Notes under the pieces: generated by a model | What the model saw: the letters and a program-made list of their open reading frames with translations, nothing else | Told to the model about the DNA's origin: nothing | The model's database searches: none | In this document: one piece after another, positions 23,272-32,132 of the stretch | Numbering within the stretch: the stretch's first letter is position 1 | Layout of the letters: every line of letters starts with the position of its first letter | Translations under genes and position numbers: made by a program | NCBI RefSeq assembly: GCF_014066305.1 | Contig: NW_023501047.1 | Location: 310,001 to 374,000 of the forward strand | Direction: 5' to 3' | From: Letharia columbiana | Lineage: Eukaryota > Ascomycota > Lecanoromycetes > Lecanorales > Parmeliaceae | DNA: 64,000 nucleotides

Positions 23272-23962
23272 GCAGTATATACTCTGCAGCATCAAGAATG
23301 CATGCACACACGCTCTTCGAGGTGGGGATCTCGCAGCGATGAATGCACTGGTGGACGACCAACTTCTCACAAAGCCAGATACCAGAACGGTTCTTACCAC
23401 CAGGGTCAGTTCTTCGATTTTGGGAGGAAACATGGCATGTGCGATTGCCCTTCTGTCATGCCACTTCCTCCATAAAGATCCCGGCGTGCGTCGAACAAAA
23501 TCTTCGGACAGATTGGTCTATCATCTTGGACTTATGGCACATTGGACCTGTACGCTCAACGCATAGCATAGCATTGGATAAGCATTGAAGTTCAGCGTGA
23601 TTACTAGGGTGTTGGGGTACTATCTGCAGAAATGTGCGAAATAGCGCGACCCTGTAAATGACTTGACAAGATTGTACCAGAAAAATCGGTTCTTTCCCAT
23701 ACCTCTCATCGAAGTCTCATAAATCATGGAACCATAAGAATTTGTTACACGCTTATGCATACAGAGATGGTTGGTGTCAACTGACCTGGTGCCGGTTCAG
23801 TCGCCGCTTCCTGATCCTCAAAAGTACCAATGTCGAATCTCACTTTCTCTGCTTCCGATCGCTATCCTTATCCTACAAGCGTCGACAGATATCTCATCAA
23901 GCATCATCATTGCTACAGTGCCGAAAATCAACGCTATATTCAGCGCCTGCACTCAGGCAAGC
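23272..23962. other. Intergenic
   Basis: Contains the 3' UTR of the Uds1 gene and the upstream region of the next plus-strand gene. Open frames on both strands are short and featureless. The next gene's frame remains open leftward to 23771, but that extension looks like UTR. Confidence 0.5.
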
Positions 23963-25222
23963 ATGGGTGCCGCATCAGATGCTCGTGCGCCATTGGAGTC
24001 CACCACCAATGAGGCTCGAACCCCAACACCATCTCCACCCTCAGGCACAGCCAAAACAGGACCAATTCTTCGTCGTAAGTCAGCCACACAGGCTCTCGGG
24101 GCATACCTCGACTCATCAGAAAGCTATCCATCCCCTCACAACTCCATCTACGAAGCGCCCTTCGCCGCCAGCCAGGAGCACCTAGACAGCAGCGCGACAA
24201 ATGATTGGGACAATGCTGGCTTGGGGAATATAAACCATCTCACAATGACGTCCAACCATGATGAATCGCCAGCCTGGCTTAACATCACTATGGATGCATC
24301 TGGCTCTCCAGTCCCCGCCTCATTCCTCCGCAGCACGGAGACAGCGTCCCCTGAAAAGCTCATGCATACGCCCCACGTCCTCTATCCTATCACTGAGCAA
24401 TCCTCTCTTGCCACTTTACGCCCGCTATCTATAGTAGCGCACTCTTCAGCAGCCACCCTCCGCGCGCGCGCCTCCGGCCTCAAGCGCAAGTCCTTCTCCA
24501 CATCCGACCTCCCACCATCTCCAAACCCCACATCCCAACGGCGCTCTCGTCCATCCTCTCCCGTGCTCACACCAATCCAACCGCGTCACCCACCACCAAC
24601 CCGCAGCCCCACGCCTCCTGGTCTGCCCTCCTTCAACAAGCCCGAAGCTTCCAACTATCGCCTGCCACCTCCACCAGCACGCTTTCGTGACAAATTCCGT
24701 AGCCCCACCGCAGCTGAAAGAGAATGGCTAAAGCAGACGGTCGGCTTACCGAAAGGCGTCGTGATGAGAGGGGAAGATGGGGTGCTCGTGAGGGGAAAAT
24801 TTACGCCGATTCGAAGTGGGCATTTGCCACCACAGAGGCAGGTACACGGTGTCTATGGACTGCCCACAACAGGATCTGAACAGGGGCAAAGGACGATGAC
24901 GGGCGTGCTTACGGATGATCAGCCGCCGCGAGTAATAAGATTTGAGGACCGAGATAGAACTGCAAATCGCAATATAAAAGGCCGGGAAGGGCACACCGAG
25001 CATGGCGCAAAGCCGAAAAAAAAGACGGAAAGGGAGGAGAGGGCGAAGAAATGGCTGAAGAACGCGTACTGGCTCATCTTCTGCTGCGGGCTTTGCGAGG
25101 AGTGGGATCTGGCGGCTGACAGTCACCAGCACGGGGTTCGAAATATAGTAGTGAGGGGTGGAAGAGGGCGGCGTGGAGGCTGCTTGGGCCGATTATACCC
25201 CGGAGAACTGAGAAATTGGTAA
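23963..25222 (+). CDS. Hypothetical disordered protein
   Basis: Start at MGAASDARAPLEST gives 419 aa. Most of it is Pro/Ser/Thr-rich and probably disordered. A more ordered segment lies near residues 230-330 (FRDKFRSPTAAEREWLKQTV and a GVVMRGEDGVLVRGKF stretch). The C-terminal part has a basic segment followed by WLKNAYWLIFCCGLCEEWD, a short hydrophobic and cysteine-containing region that could be a membrane contact or lipidation site. The last approximately 40 residues are Arg/Gly-rich and less convincing, so a missed 3' intron is possible. Family not recognised. Confidence 0.6.
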   Translation: MGAASDARAPLESTTNEARTPTPSPPSGTAKTGPILRRKSATQALGAYLDSSESYPSPHNSIYEAPFAASQEHLDSSATNDWDNAGLGNINHLTMTSNHDESPAWLNITMDASGSPVPASFLRSTETASPEKLMHTPHVLYPITEQSSLATLRPLSIVAHSSAATLRARASGLKRKSFSTSDLPPSPNPTSQRRSRPSSPVLTPIQPRHPPPTRSPTPPGLPSFNKPEASNYRLPPPPARFRDKFRSPTAAEREWLKQTVGLPKGVVMRGEDGVLVRGKFTPIRSGHLPPQRQVHGVYGLPTTGSEQGQRTMTGVLTDDQPPRVIRFEDRDRTANRNIKGREGHTEHGAKPKKKTEREERAKKWLKNAYWLIFCCGLCEEWDLAADSHQHGVRNIVVRGGRGRRGGCLGRLYPGELRNW

Positions 25223-25465
25223 TAATTCGCTGAGTGATTAACATCGCTTCCGGTGGATGAGAGGCCTTTGGAATTGCTATGGGGTGAACCGTTGTATTGA
25301 GTCTACTAAGTACGTTAAGGACAAATAGCAACAGTACACCACGGATTATGGTGCATACCCTTAACAAGCAGACCAAGAACAATGGAAAAGCCAGCTAGAA
25401 AGCACAGACCCGACCGTCCATACCCAGTAACAACTCCCCGATCCCTAATATCCTCAGACATCCAC

Positions 25466-25922
25466 TCATGGCCCATCCGAAGTCAACGAACACTCCTCAA
25501 GCCAGCCAAGATCCTTCATCGCAGACTCCTCCATGACCACATACCCCTGGCCCTCATCCCACGTGCAGTCACTAATAACGCGTCTCTCCCGTCTGCCGCC
25601 CACCCATATTTCCCAGACCGAAGACCCGACACGAAAGAGGGGTTGGGGCCTTTCCTGTGTCGGCGAATTCATCTGTCAGTCATACGCAAGCCCTGGCATG
25701 GGGATTCACCAATCTGGCGCGTAACCGGTTGAGGAGTGTACCGCTATTCTTGGGCTTTTGGGGCTTTGGGCCGTACCGGCGGGTGATGGGGTTGGTGTCC
25801 ATGTTGAGTGGTTCGGTCATGACGTTTGAGAATGCGTTGAGATCTGGAAGATTTGGATACCGGGCTGACGGTTTCGTTGGGGAAGCAGGGCTGGTGTTGT
25901 AGAGGGTACTCATGGCCACCAT
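25466..25922 (-). CDS. Hypothetical small protein, two exons
   Basis: Exons 25710-25922 and 25466-25654, separated by a 55-nt phase-0 intron (gtgaat...acag), give 133 aa. MSTLYNTSP at 25913 is an alternative start. The first half is Pro/Asn-rich. The second exon has a compact, likely folded segment, SSVWEIWVGGRRERRVISD, then YVVMEESAMKDLGWLEECSL. The terminal motif LGWLEE resembles the end of the plus-strand small protein at 26570-26944. Family not recognised. Confidence 0.5.
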
Positions 25923-26569
25923 GACTGCCGAGACGGATTCTCATCCCAGAGTGTGGCGCGCCCTTCTAAAAGACCGGCGTAGTTGAACCAGGACCCGGAA
26001 AGCAACCGCGACGATTTGCTGCGGGTTCATCGCGCTCGGCGGGTACGAGGTGAGATCGTTGGGTGAGTGCGAATGGATATTACGATCCCCAGGGGGTGTC
26101 AGAAGATTTGCATGACTGAAATCGTCCGAGAGCCTCCACACCATACCTGGAACACCAGGCGGCTCTACAACATTCACGGTTCCGAATGAAGAATTGCGGC
26201 AGACCTTAGCACCTCGTCTGATTCAACAGAGGCATGACCTTTCTCCGAAGCTAGCACCACCACGGTCGGCATTGTCTTCCTTGCTTGGTGAGAACATTTT
26301 TCCTGCTTTCACACCCGATCCTGCTTTATCGTTCCGGAAGGCAAGGCGACCAATATCATACGCCTGCGTGTCACAGATGCGCCAATTAGGCGGGTTTACT
26401 GCCTGAAAACCCGAAAGTCGTCTGTTTCAACTGCCATAAGTCAGGACGAGGTATAAGTAGGAAACCTCCTTTCTCTCTCATAGCTCAGCTACTATCATAA
26501 GGATAGAACACCAACATAACACCCAGAGAACCTTTATCATCGAATCGTCCCATTTTACCGACTTCCGTC
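25923..26569. other. Divergent region between two small genes
   Basis: About 650 bp between two divergently transcribed small genes. A minus-strand frame at 25941-26177 is open but I found no splice sites or motifs to support it. Most likely this is promoter sequence for both neighbours. Confidence 0.4.
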
Positions 26570-26944
26570 ATGTTCTCCATGAAGGCACACATGCAAAAGG
26601 AAACAGAGAAGCCGCCTGCGAGACTCCCCGAATCCTACTTCACAGGCCATCCCCGCAGGCCCCTAAATGCACCAGAGGAACATCCTCTACATAACAAAGA
26701 TCAGAATGATACTGTGACACTAACAGCATCGTATTCTCCGCCCCGCCCCGGCCCGGTCTTCGACCTCATCGACTGTGTCCAGCTCACCCCTCCCTACGAA
26801 TGCCCCCCATGCATGTTCGGCCTGATCAAAGATATGTATTACAGCGAAGGACTGAAACGCTGGATGTATCTTTTCTTCGACGGGAATCAGCAAATGGAGC
26901 TGGGATGGGTTGAGGAAAGCTGGTTAAGGCCCCGTGACATGTAA
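26570..26944 (+). CDS. Hypothetical small protein
   Basis: Single-exon frame of 124 aa starting MFSMKAHMQKETEKPP. The first 50 residues are Pro-rich and probably disordered. The second half is compact, with VFDLIDCVQLTPPYECPPC, then RWMYLFFDGNQQMELGWVEE near the end. The cysteine pair and aromatic residues suggest a small beta fold. The LGWVEE ending resembles the neighbouring minus-strand gene. Family not recognised. Confidence 0.55.
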   Translation: MFSMKAHMQKETEKPPARLPESYFTGHPRRPLNAPEEHPLHNKDQNDTVTLTASYSPPRPGPVFDLIDCVQLTPPYECPPCMFGLIKDMYYSEGLKRWMYLFFDGNQQMELGWVEESWLRPRDM

Positions 26945-27659
26945 CCTGCTCTGCAGGTGTTGGGTTTTGGCATAGCGGTTTTGCCAATGTAGTATAGCTG
27001 TTAGCGCTGTCACTGCATGTCTTCTCCAATGGAAACACGTTCATCCCGTTGGCATAGTGGAGTGCCAATCAACAATGCGCCGTTGTACCTTACCTGCAGA
27101 CAATAGGCGTCGTGATCATAACCATGCGTGTCTACTTGCCTCATTTTCTTTAGACGCTATGCATATGGAATCAGTGATCCAGGCTGGTTTTTGAAATATT
27201 CGTTGAAAAAAACCCTTAGAGGTGGAGTGCGGCGACTACAGGGTCCTATGTGTGCTATGGGGTATTGATCTAGATCTAAAGGATCAATATTAGATTCATT
27301 TAGGAGACAAGGCAGAGAAAAGGATGGCTTACAACTGCCCAATGATTGGGAGCCCGGCGTGTCCAGAAATGGATGAAGCTGAGCCTTCTGGACTGATGTA
27401 GAAGTAGACAGAATTCTGGACTAGTGCAATATAGTGGGTACACCTCGTCTTTTAGCACCGAAACAAGACGGCTTTTGGTCCGCAAATTTTACGATCGCTG
27501 AAACCTCGAAAGGCAAGATACAGCCTGAAAGGGCGACCGCTGCCGAAGTTGTGCGGATGTTTATCTCAGTAGGCCCCATTTCTCACCCTCAGGGTTCATA
27601 ATAAATCAACGGTGTGGCCAGACCCGCCCCTTTGCGAGCGCCTGAATACAGTACAATCC
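26945..27659. other. Intergenic
   Basis: No supported gene. Short frames on the minus strand near 27157-27485 lack any features. Confidence 0.5.
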
Positions 27660-27901
27660 ATGCCTTTCGAGGTGGGTTTCCTTGTCAGCCTAGCGACAGT
27701 TTTGCTCGATCGTGACTGGCCGCGCAGGTAGACGAAATGGACCGCTGCGTTTTATTCTATATCGCCACACCGGAAAAGAAGGAGCTGGGTTTGAGCCTAT
27801 ACCGCTATTGTCTTGAACGGGAGCACAGAAGAATGGAACGAGGCGTCAAACACGAAATGAAGGATCAACTATCACTGCCGCAAAGCAACATTCCCATCTG
27901 A
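27660..27901 (+). CDS. Putative 61-aa protein with a tiny first exon
   Basis: A 12-nt first exon (MPFE, 27660-27671) is followed by a 56-nt intron with good ends (gtgggt...gcgcag) and a second exon, 27728-27901, to a TGA stop. The product is 61 aa, beginning MPFEVDEMDRCVLFYIATPE after splicing and followed by a basic helical stretch (SLYRYCLEREHRRMERG). Composition and splice sites look coding. The size and charge would suit a small organellar or assembly factor, but I cannot assign a family. Confidence 0.4.
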
Positions 27902-28713
27902 CTGGCACGCGTCCACGGTACCATACGGGAAAAGCAGAGCACCAGAACCATGCAAAAGCTTGGATCACAAAGGACGATTTAGGCAAGACGCTCGATCCGA
28001 GTCTTGACACAAGCTTGCGAACTCAACAGTAGACTTGGGCTGAGCGTGTCACGGCATTGATTTGCTGTCAATCTGGGGCTGAGCATCGGTGATTTCCTAT
28101 GTTTCCTTACTTGTATAGGCGTTCCTTCAATAGGCCCTACTGGGATTCTCGTTCAACATGTCCTCTTTCCCGCTGTGCTTGAAATTCGTATGTAATCGCT
28201 TTTCCTTCTTTCCTGGTAGCTCAATAGATTCAAGGAGCTTTAAAGCACGTAGCTTTGCTAGACAGTATCTACGCGGAGAAAAAAGACGATCTTATAGAAC
28301 GGTCGTTATAGGTTAGGTGCCGGCCGCTTGCCGCTTTACGACGCTTGGTCTAGCTTTACGACACTTGGTCTAGCTCACATGCAGATACCAGTGATATCCT
28401 TGGCAACAAATTTATGATACCTACCTACTCCGTGTCTGATTCACAGAATAACTGTCCGCTCTACTTTAACACCCACTTCCTCAGATTTTGAATAAGCACA
28501 CAATCAGACTTGGGTTTTTGGTCTAGACATTAAATAGGGTCAGGTTTGGCTATCCTGTGTCTCGAAAATTCTTACACACGTTCACCAATTTTGTGACTCC
28601 GGGCGCAACACCATCGCAACCGTCGCCTAGACGCGACCGCACGTGATCCTTCTCTCAAAGGGCGACCCATCCCCGGCCTTCTCCACCTTATCTCCGTAGG
28701 TTATCAAGAGAAG
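27902..28713. other. Intergenic
   Basis: AT-rich, with no supported gene. It contains a short tandem repeat at 28333-28372. A CACGTGAT site at about 28639 lies about 75 bp before the next start codon. Confidence 0.5.
28333..28372. repeat. Two tandem copies of a 20-bp unit
   Basis: Two adjacent 20-bp copies beginning gctttacgac differ at one base (position 11 of the unit: g versus a). Confidence 0.85.
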
Positions 28714-29349
28714 ATGCCAAAGACAAACAGCCCAGGAGCGAGCTCGCCCGTTATGCAAACCCCCAGCAAACGCACTAGCTCGCCCACCGGCGACCCCTCC
28801 GCACAACTGATCAGCGAACTCAGGGCCAGCGTCGAAAAACCAAAGAGCGAGCCCAAAGACAGCATCATCCGAACACCCAAGAGCCGCGGCACCAACGTGC
28901 ACAGCGGCCTCGCGGGAATTTCGGTCACCAATGCCATGATGCGAGAAGAATCACCACCAACAGATGCCGCGATGGGCAGTAGGCACCACCCCTGGCTGCA
29001 TTTGACTTCTTACGAGCTCTTGACTCTCCGAAAGCGCATGAAGAAGAACGCGATCTGGAAACCCAGCGAGACTATGGTCGCGGCTGAACTCATCGATCTC
29101 GGGCGCGGATTTGATAACTATCTCGCCGCGAAAAAGCAAGCCGAAGCAGAGGGGACAGAGTTCGTTGATGAGGCCAACATTGCGTCAACAAAGCCTGAGC
29201 TGTTTATTAATCCCACCACGCCCGGTGGAAGGCCAATCAATAGGGGCATGGTGCTTAATGCGGCGAAGAAGCGGAAGAGGGAGGGGTTGTCTGAGCTGGT
29301 CGACGATCAGAAAGAAAGTCTAAGCAAGAAGGTCTTGCAATCTTTCTAA
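28714..29349 (+). CDS. Conserved hypothetical protein, probably nuclear
   Basis: Single-exon frame of 211 aa. The first 75 residues are Ser/Pro/Lys-rich and disordered. The middle carries a helical, conserved-looking block starting HHPWLHLTSYELLTLRKRMK and continuing with a helix that includes AAELIDLGRGFDNYLAAKK. The tail has basic clusters (AAKKRKREG) typical of nuclear localisation signals. It looks like a genuine ascomycete protein, but I cannot name a characterised family. Confidence 0.65.
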   Translation: MPKTNSPGASSPVMQTPSKRTSSPTGDPSAQLISELRASVEKPKSEPKDSIIRTPKSRGTNVHSGLAGISVTNAMMREESPPTDAAMGSRHHPWLHLTSYELLTLRKRMKKNAIWKPSETMVAAELIDLGRGFDNYLAAKKQAEAEGTEFVDEANIASTKPELFINPTTPGGRPINRGMVLNAAKKRKREGLSELVDDQKESLSKKVLQSF

Positions 29350-29659
29350 TGCGATGGTATTAGGGCTGTTGCCGATAGCCGACCGGTGTTCTGGACCAGC
29401 AAATACCACCGCGCGCCCGCGAATATGCCACTGTATGCGACCCGCTGTCTGTAATTCGGCGGACCCATTTATCATGTCAAGCTCGCAGAGAACCTCCGTT
29501 ACTGTTTTACTATCCAATCCTTTTTCTCTTTGTGTTTTTCTGCATAGCCAGGAGTTCGGCGTGGACTTTACGATATCCTTCCTTACGGCTTTCGGTTTGA
29601 ATCCTCGAAGTCTACACATTCATGATCCAGCATGAACCCTCACCTTTTACACGAGAATA
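29350..29659. other. Short intergenic region
   Basis: No gene seen. It should hold the 3' UTR of the left gene and the promoter of the next plus-strand gene. Confidence 0.5.
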
Positions 29660-30208
29660 ATGCAACCACGATGGACTTGGCAAGCTCTGACCCTATTCTA
29701 TCTCTTCACCACTTTCTCAACCGCAAGCCCGCCTGTCCGTATCGCCATCTCAGACAACACCTCAGCCCAAGAAAATTTTCAAGAACCATCACCATCGAAC
29801 CGATCAAAACCCCCTAATATTGGACATGATCCATCACAAGCACGCTCTTCTACCCACCTTTATCACCGCGCCATCACCCCCGCCTTCGACTTCACCGGCC
29901 TTCTACCATCTCCTTACCCTCGAGCCAACATCCGCCATCCTGCCTGCCTCTTCGACTGGCAAACTAATCCCGAAGTCTCAGCCATAATCCTCAGCCTTGG
30001 CGACTTGCAGCTAACGGTTGTCTCTGAAGGGGCGGACGGTAGCCTGGAGTCTGGTGGCGTTTCTGGCAGCGAGCTGGTTTGTACATACGAACAAGGGTTG
30101 GTTAGCCCGTATCGAATTGTGTATGCGACTCGTGATTTGAGGTACGGTGTGCATGTTAGCCTCGAGATTGTGGGCCGCGCGTGGGAGTTGAGTCACGGGC
30201 CTCTGTGA
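29660..30208 (+). CDS. Predicted secreted protein
   Basis: Single-exon frame of 182 aa with an N-terminal signal peptide (about residues 1-23, ending FSTAS). A Ser/Asn/Pro-rich stretch precedes a probably folded C-terminal domain. That domain includes HPACLFDWQTNPEVSAIIL and ELVCTYEQGLVSPYRIVYAT, with two cysteines that could pair. No family recognised. Small size and secretion would fit an effector-like or wall protein, which is inference only. Confidence 0.55.
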   Translation: MQPRWTWQALTLFYLFTTFSTASPPVRIAISDNTSAQENFQEPSPSNRSKPPNIGHDPSQARSSTHLYHRAITPAFDFTGLLPSPYPRANIRHPACLFDWQTNPEVSAIILSLGDLQLTVVSEGADGSLESGGVSGSELVCTYEQGLVSPYRIVYATRDLRYGVHVSLEIVGRAWELSHGPL

Positions 30209-30287
30209 GAAAGTGTTGGATCTAATGAATTGCATAATTCACCCAATGCTACGCTGACCCTCATTGATGCTAGCGACATCTCTTCGA

Positions 30288-30478
30288 GCTCGTCGCTACC
30301 CAGACCTAGTCAACGCTTTCCTTCCAACCCCAGCCTAGCCAACCCTCCCCAGCTCTAGACCAGTCCGTAAGCTCATCGCTACCCTCCAACCCTTTGCATG
30401 AAACCAAGTCAACGCTTTCCTTCTAAGCCCCCCCAGCCTAGCTAACCCTCCTCCCCAAGCCTATAGACCAGTCCGTAA
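30288..30478. repeat. Imperfect tandem duplication (83 and 108 bp)
   Basis: Unit 1 (30288-30370) and unit 2 (30371-30478) share gctc(g/a)tcgctaccc, agtcaacgctttccttc, agcctagc and tagaccagtccgtaa in the same order. Unit 2 has small insertions. Confidence 0.8.
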
Positions 30479-30709
30479 CAACCAACGGTCAAGCCGTCGA
30501 TGATGAACAACGCAAGACCCCCCCCCCCATCGGTGTCACCACAGCCCGTATCAATGAGCAAGGATCCAACCAGGCAACTAACCCGGCGCTGTCAGGAAAA
30601 GAACCCGAGCTCCCATCCTCCGGGAGATAAGTTGCGCGATGCCAAAGGCCAGCAATTAATCTACTCCTCCATCCATACATCCATACATACGGAGGATGCA
30701 ATACCACTC

Positions 30710-30960
30710 CCCACCCAAAACCCCCTGTCACACACTCCCCATCCCCCCACCTCCACACCCCTCATTCTCTCCCCAACCTCCTCCCCACTCTCCCCCCCCC
30801 TCATCAATGACACCCCCCCCAACCTCCCCCACCCCCCTTCCTCTTCCCCCCCCATCCTTCCTCCATTCCCCCCCATCCCCCCCCCCTCCCCCCCCCCCAT
30901 CCCCATCCCCATCCCCATCCCCCATTCGCAACATCCCCCCCCGTCCACCCACGCCCCACG
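30710..30960. repeat. C-rich low-complexity block
   Basis: About 250 bp dominated by C runs with CCCCAT and CCTCC words. The minus strand has repeated G-runs that could form G-quadruplexes. Open frames here are composition artefacts. Confidence 0.9.
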
Positions 30961-31009
30961 CGGCCACTGGTGCCTGAACGGGAATCCGTCCCGAGACGGC
31001 CCGACGCAG

Positions 31010-31490
31010 AAAGTCGCCGGAGAAAGCGACGGAGAAAGCGACGGGAAAGTCGACGAGCGACGGAGACAGCGACGGAGAAAGGCGACGGAGAAAGGTGACG
31101 GAGAAAGGACCGAGAAAATGACGGAGAAAGTGACGGAGAAAGTGACGGAGAAAGCGACGCAGAAAGGTGACGGAGAAAGGGACGGAGAAAGTGACGGAGA
31201 AAGCGACGGAGAAAGTGACGGAGAAAGTGACGGAGAAAGCGACGGAGGAAGCGACGGAGGAAGGGACGGAGAAAGCGACGGAGGAAGGGACGGAGAAAGG
31301 CGACGGAGGAAGCGACGGAGAAAGGGACGGAGAAAGCGACGGAGAAAGTGACGGAGAAAGCGACGGAGAAAGTGACGGAGAAAGGGACGGAGGAAGTGAC
31401 GGAGGAAGTGACGGAGAAAGTGACGGAGAAAGTGACGGAGAAAGTGACGGAGACAGCGACGGAGACAGCGACGGAGAAAAGTGACGGAGA
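31010..31490. repeat. 12-bp GA-rich minisatellite
   Basis: Roughly 35-40 tandem copies of gacggagaaagN or gacggaggaagN. The unit is a multiple of three, so frames on the plus strand stay open for long distances as TEKV, GESD or RRRK repeats. I regard these as artefacts, not genes. Confidence 0.95.
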
Positions 31491-31603
31491 AAGGGAGTAA
31501 GGGGAGAAGGAGGATGAGGTGGGGTGGGGTGGGGGTGAGGAGGGCGTCGAGGGTGCTGTGCTGTGCTGCAGGCGGGGCGCTGGTGCTGTTTTGGGTGAGG
31601 GGA

Positions 31604-31629
31604 GGGGGGGGGGGGGGGGGGGGGGGGGG
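31604..31629. repeat. Homopolymer of 26 G
   Basis: Uninterrupted G run directly upstream of the tetranucleotide array. The true length is uncertain because such runs are error-prone in sequencing. Confidence 0.95.
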
Positions 31630-31640
31630 AGGGAAGGGGA

Positions 31641-31797
31641 GGATGGATGGATGGATGGATGGATGGATGGATGGATGGATGGATGGATGGATGGATGGAT
31701 GGATGGATGGATGGATGGATGGATGGATGGATGGATGGATGGATGGATGGATGGATGGATGGATGGATGGATGGATGGATGGATGGATGGATGGATG
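31641..31797. repeat. GGAT tetranucleotide microsatellite, about 39 copies
   Basis: A nearly perfect GGAT array of about 157 bp. It produces artefactual Met-Asp-Gly-Trp repeat frames. Confidence 0.97.
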
Positions 31798-32132
31798 ATT
31801 GGTTAGAGTGTGGGTGGTTGATTAGAGCGTGGATGGTATGGTATGGTATGTGTGAGCGGGGTGGTGTGGGATGCGGGATTGAGGGGGGGGGAGAGGATAT
31901 GGCCGGGGGGGGGATTGTGCGTCAGATACGGATGGGATGGGATGGGGAGCGATGCGCGGAGTCTACTCACTGTCACGGGTGCGTGATTTGCACATTGTCA
32001 ACGTTTCAGCTTTTTGATCATAAAAAATACCTGGTATCTAATGCATTACGGAAATCGGATGTCAGAAAGAGGCTTGTTATAGAAAGAAAGGTATGGGCAA
32101 CGAAGCCACGGAGGATTAAAGTGCTAGGTAGT
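31798..32132. other. G-rich spacer and 3' flank
   Basis: Transition from simple repeats to the 3' UTR of the minus-strand zinc-knuckle gene. No gene seen. Confidence 0.6.

Noticed and set aside
25941..26177. Minus-strand frame starting MNVVEPPGVPGMVW
   Set aside because: Coding-like in parts, but no splice sites join it to neighbours and no family is recognised; left as promoter region.
30500..31351. Long plus-strand frame with Pro-rich then Gly-Glu-Ser-Asp repeats
   Set aside because: It runs through a C-rich block and the 12-bp minisatellite; the openness is a product of repeat composition.
31481..31806. Overlapping frames made of Met-Asp-Gly-Trp repeats
   Set aside because: Direct translation of the GGAT microsatellite.
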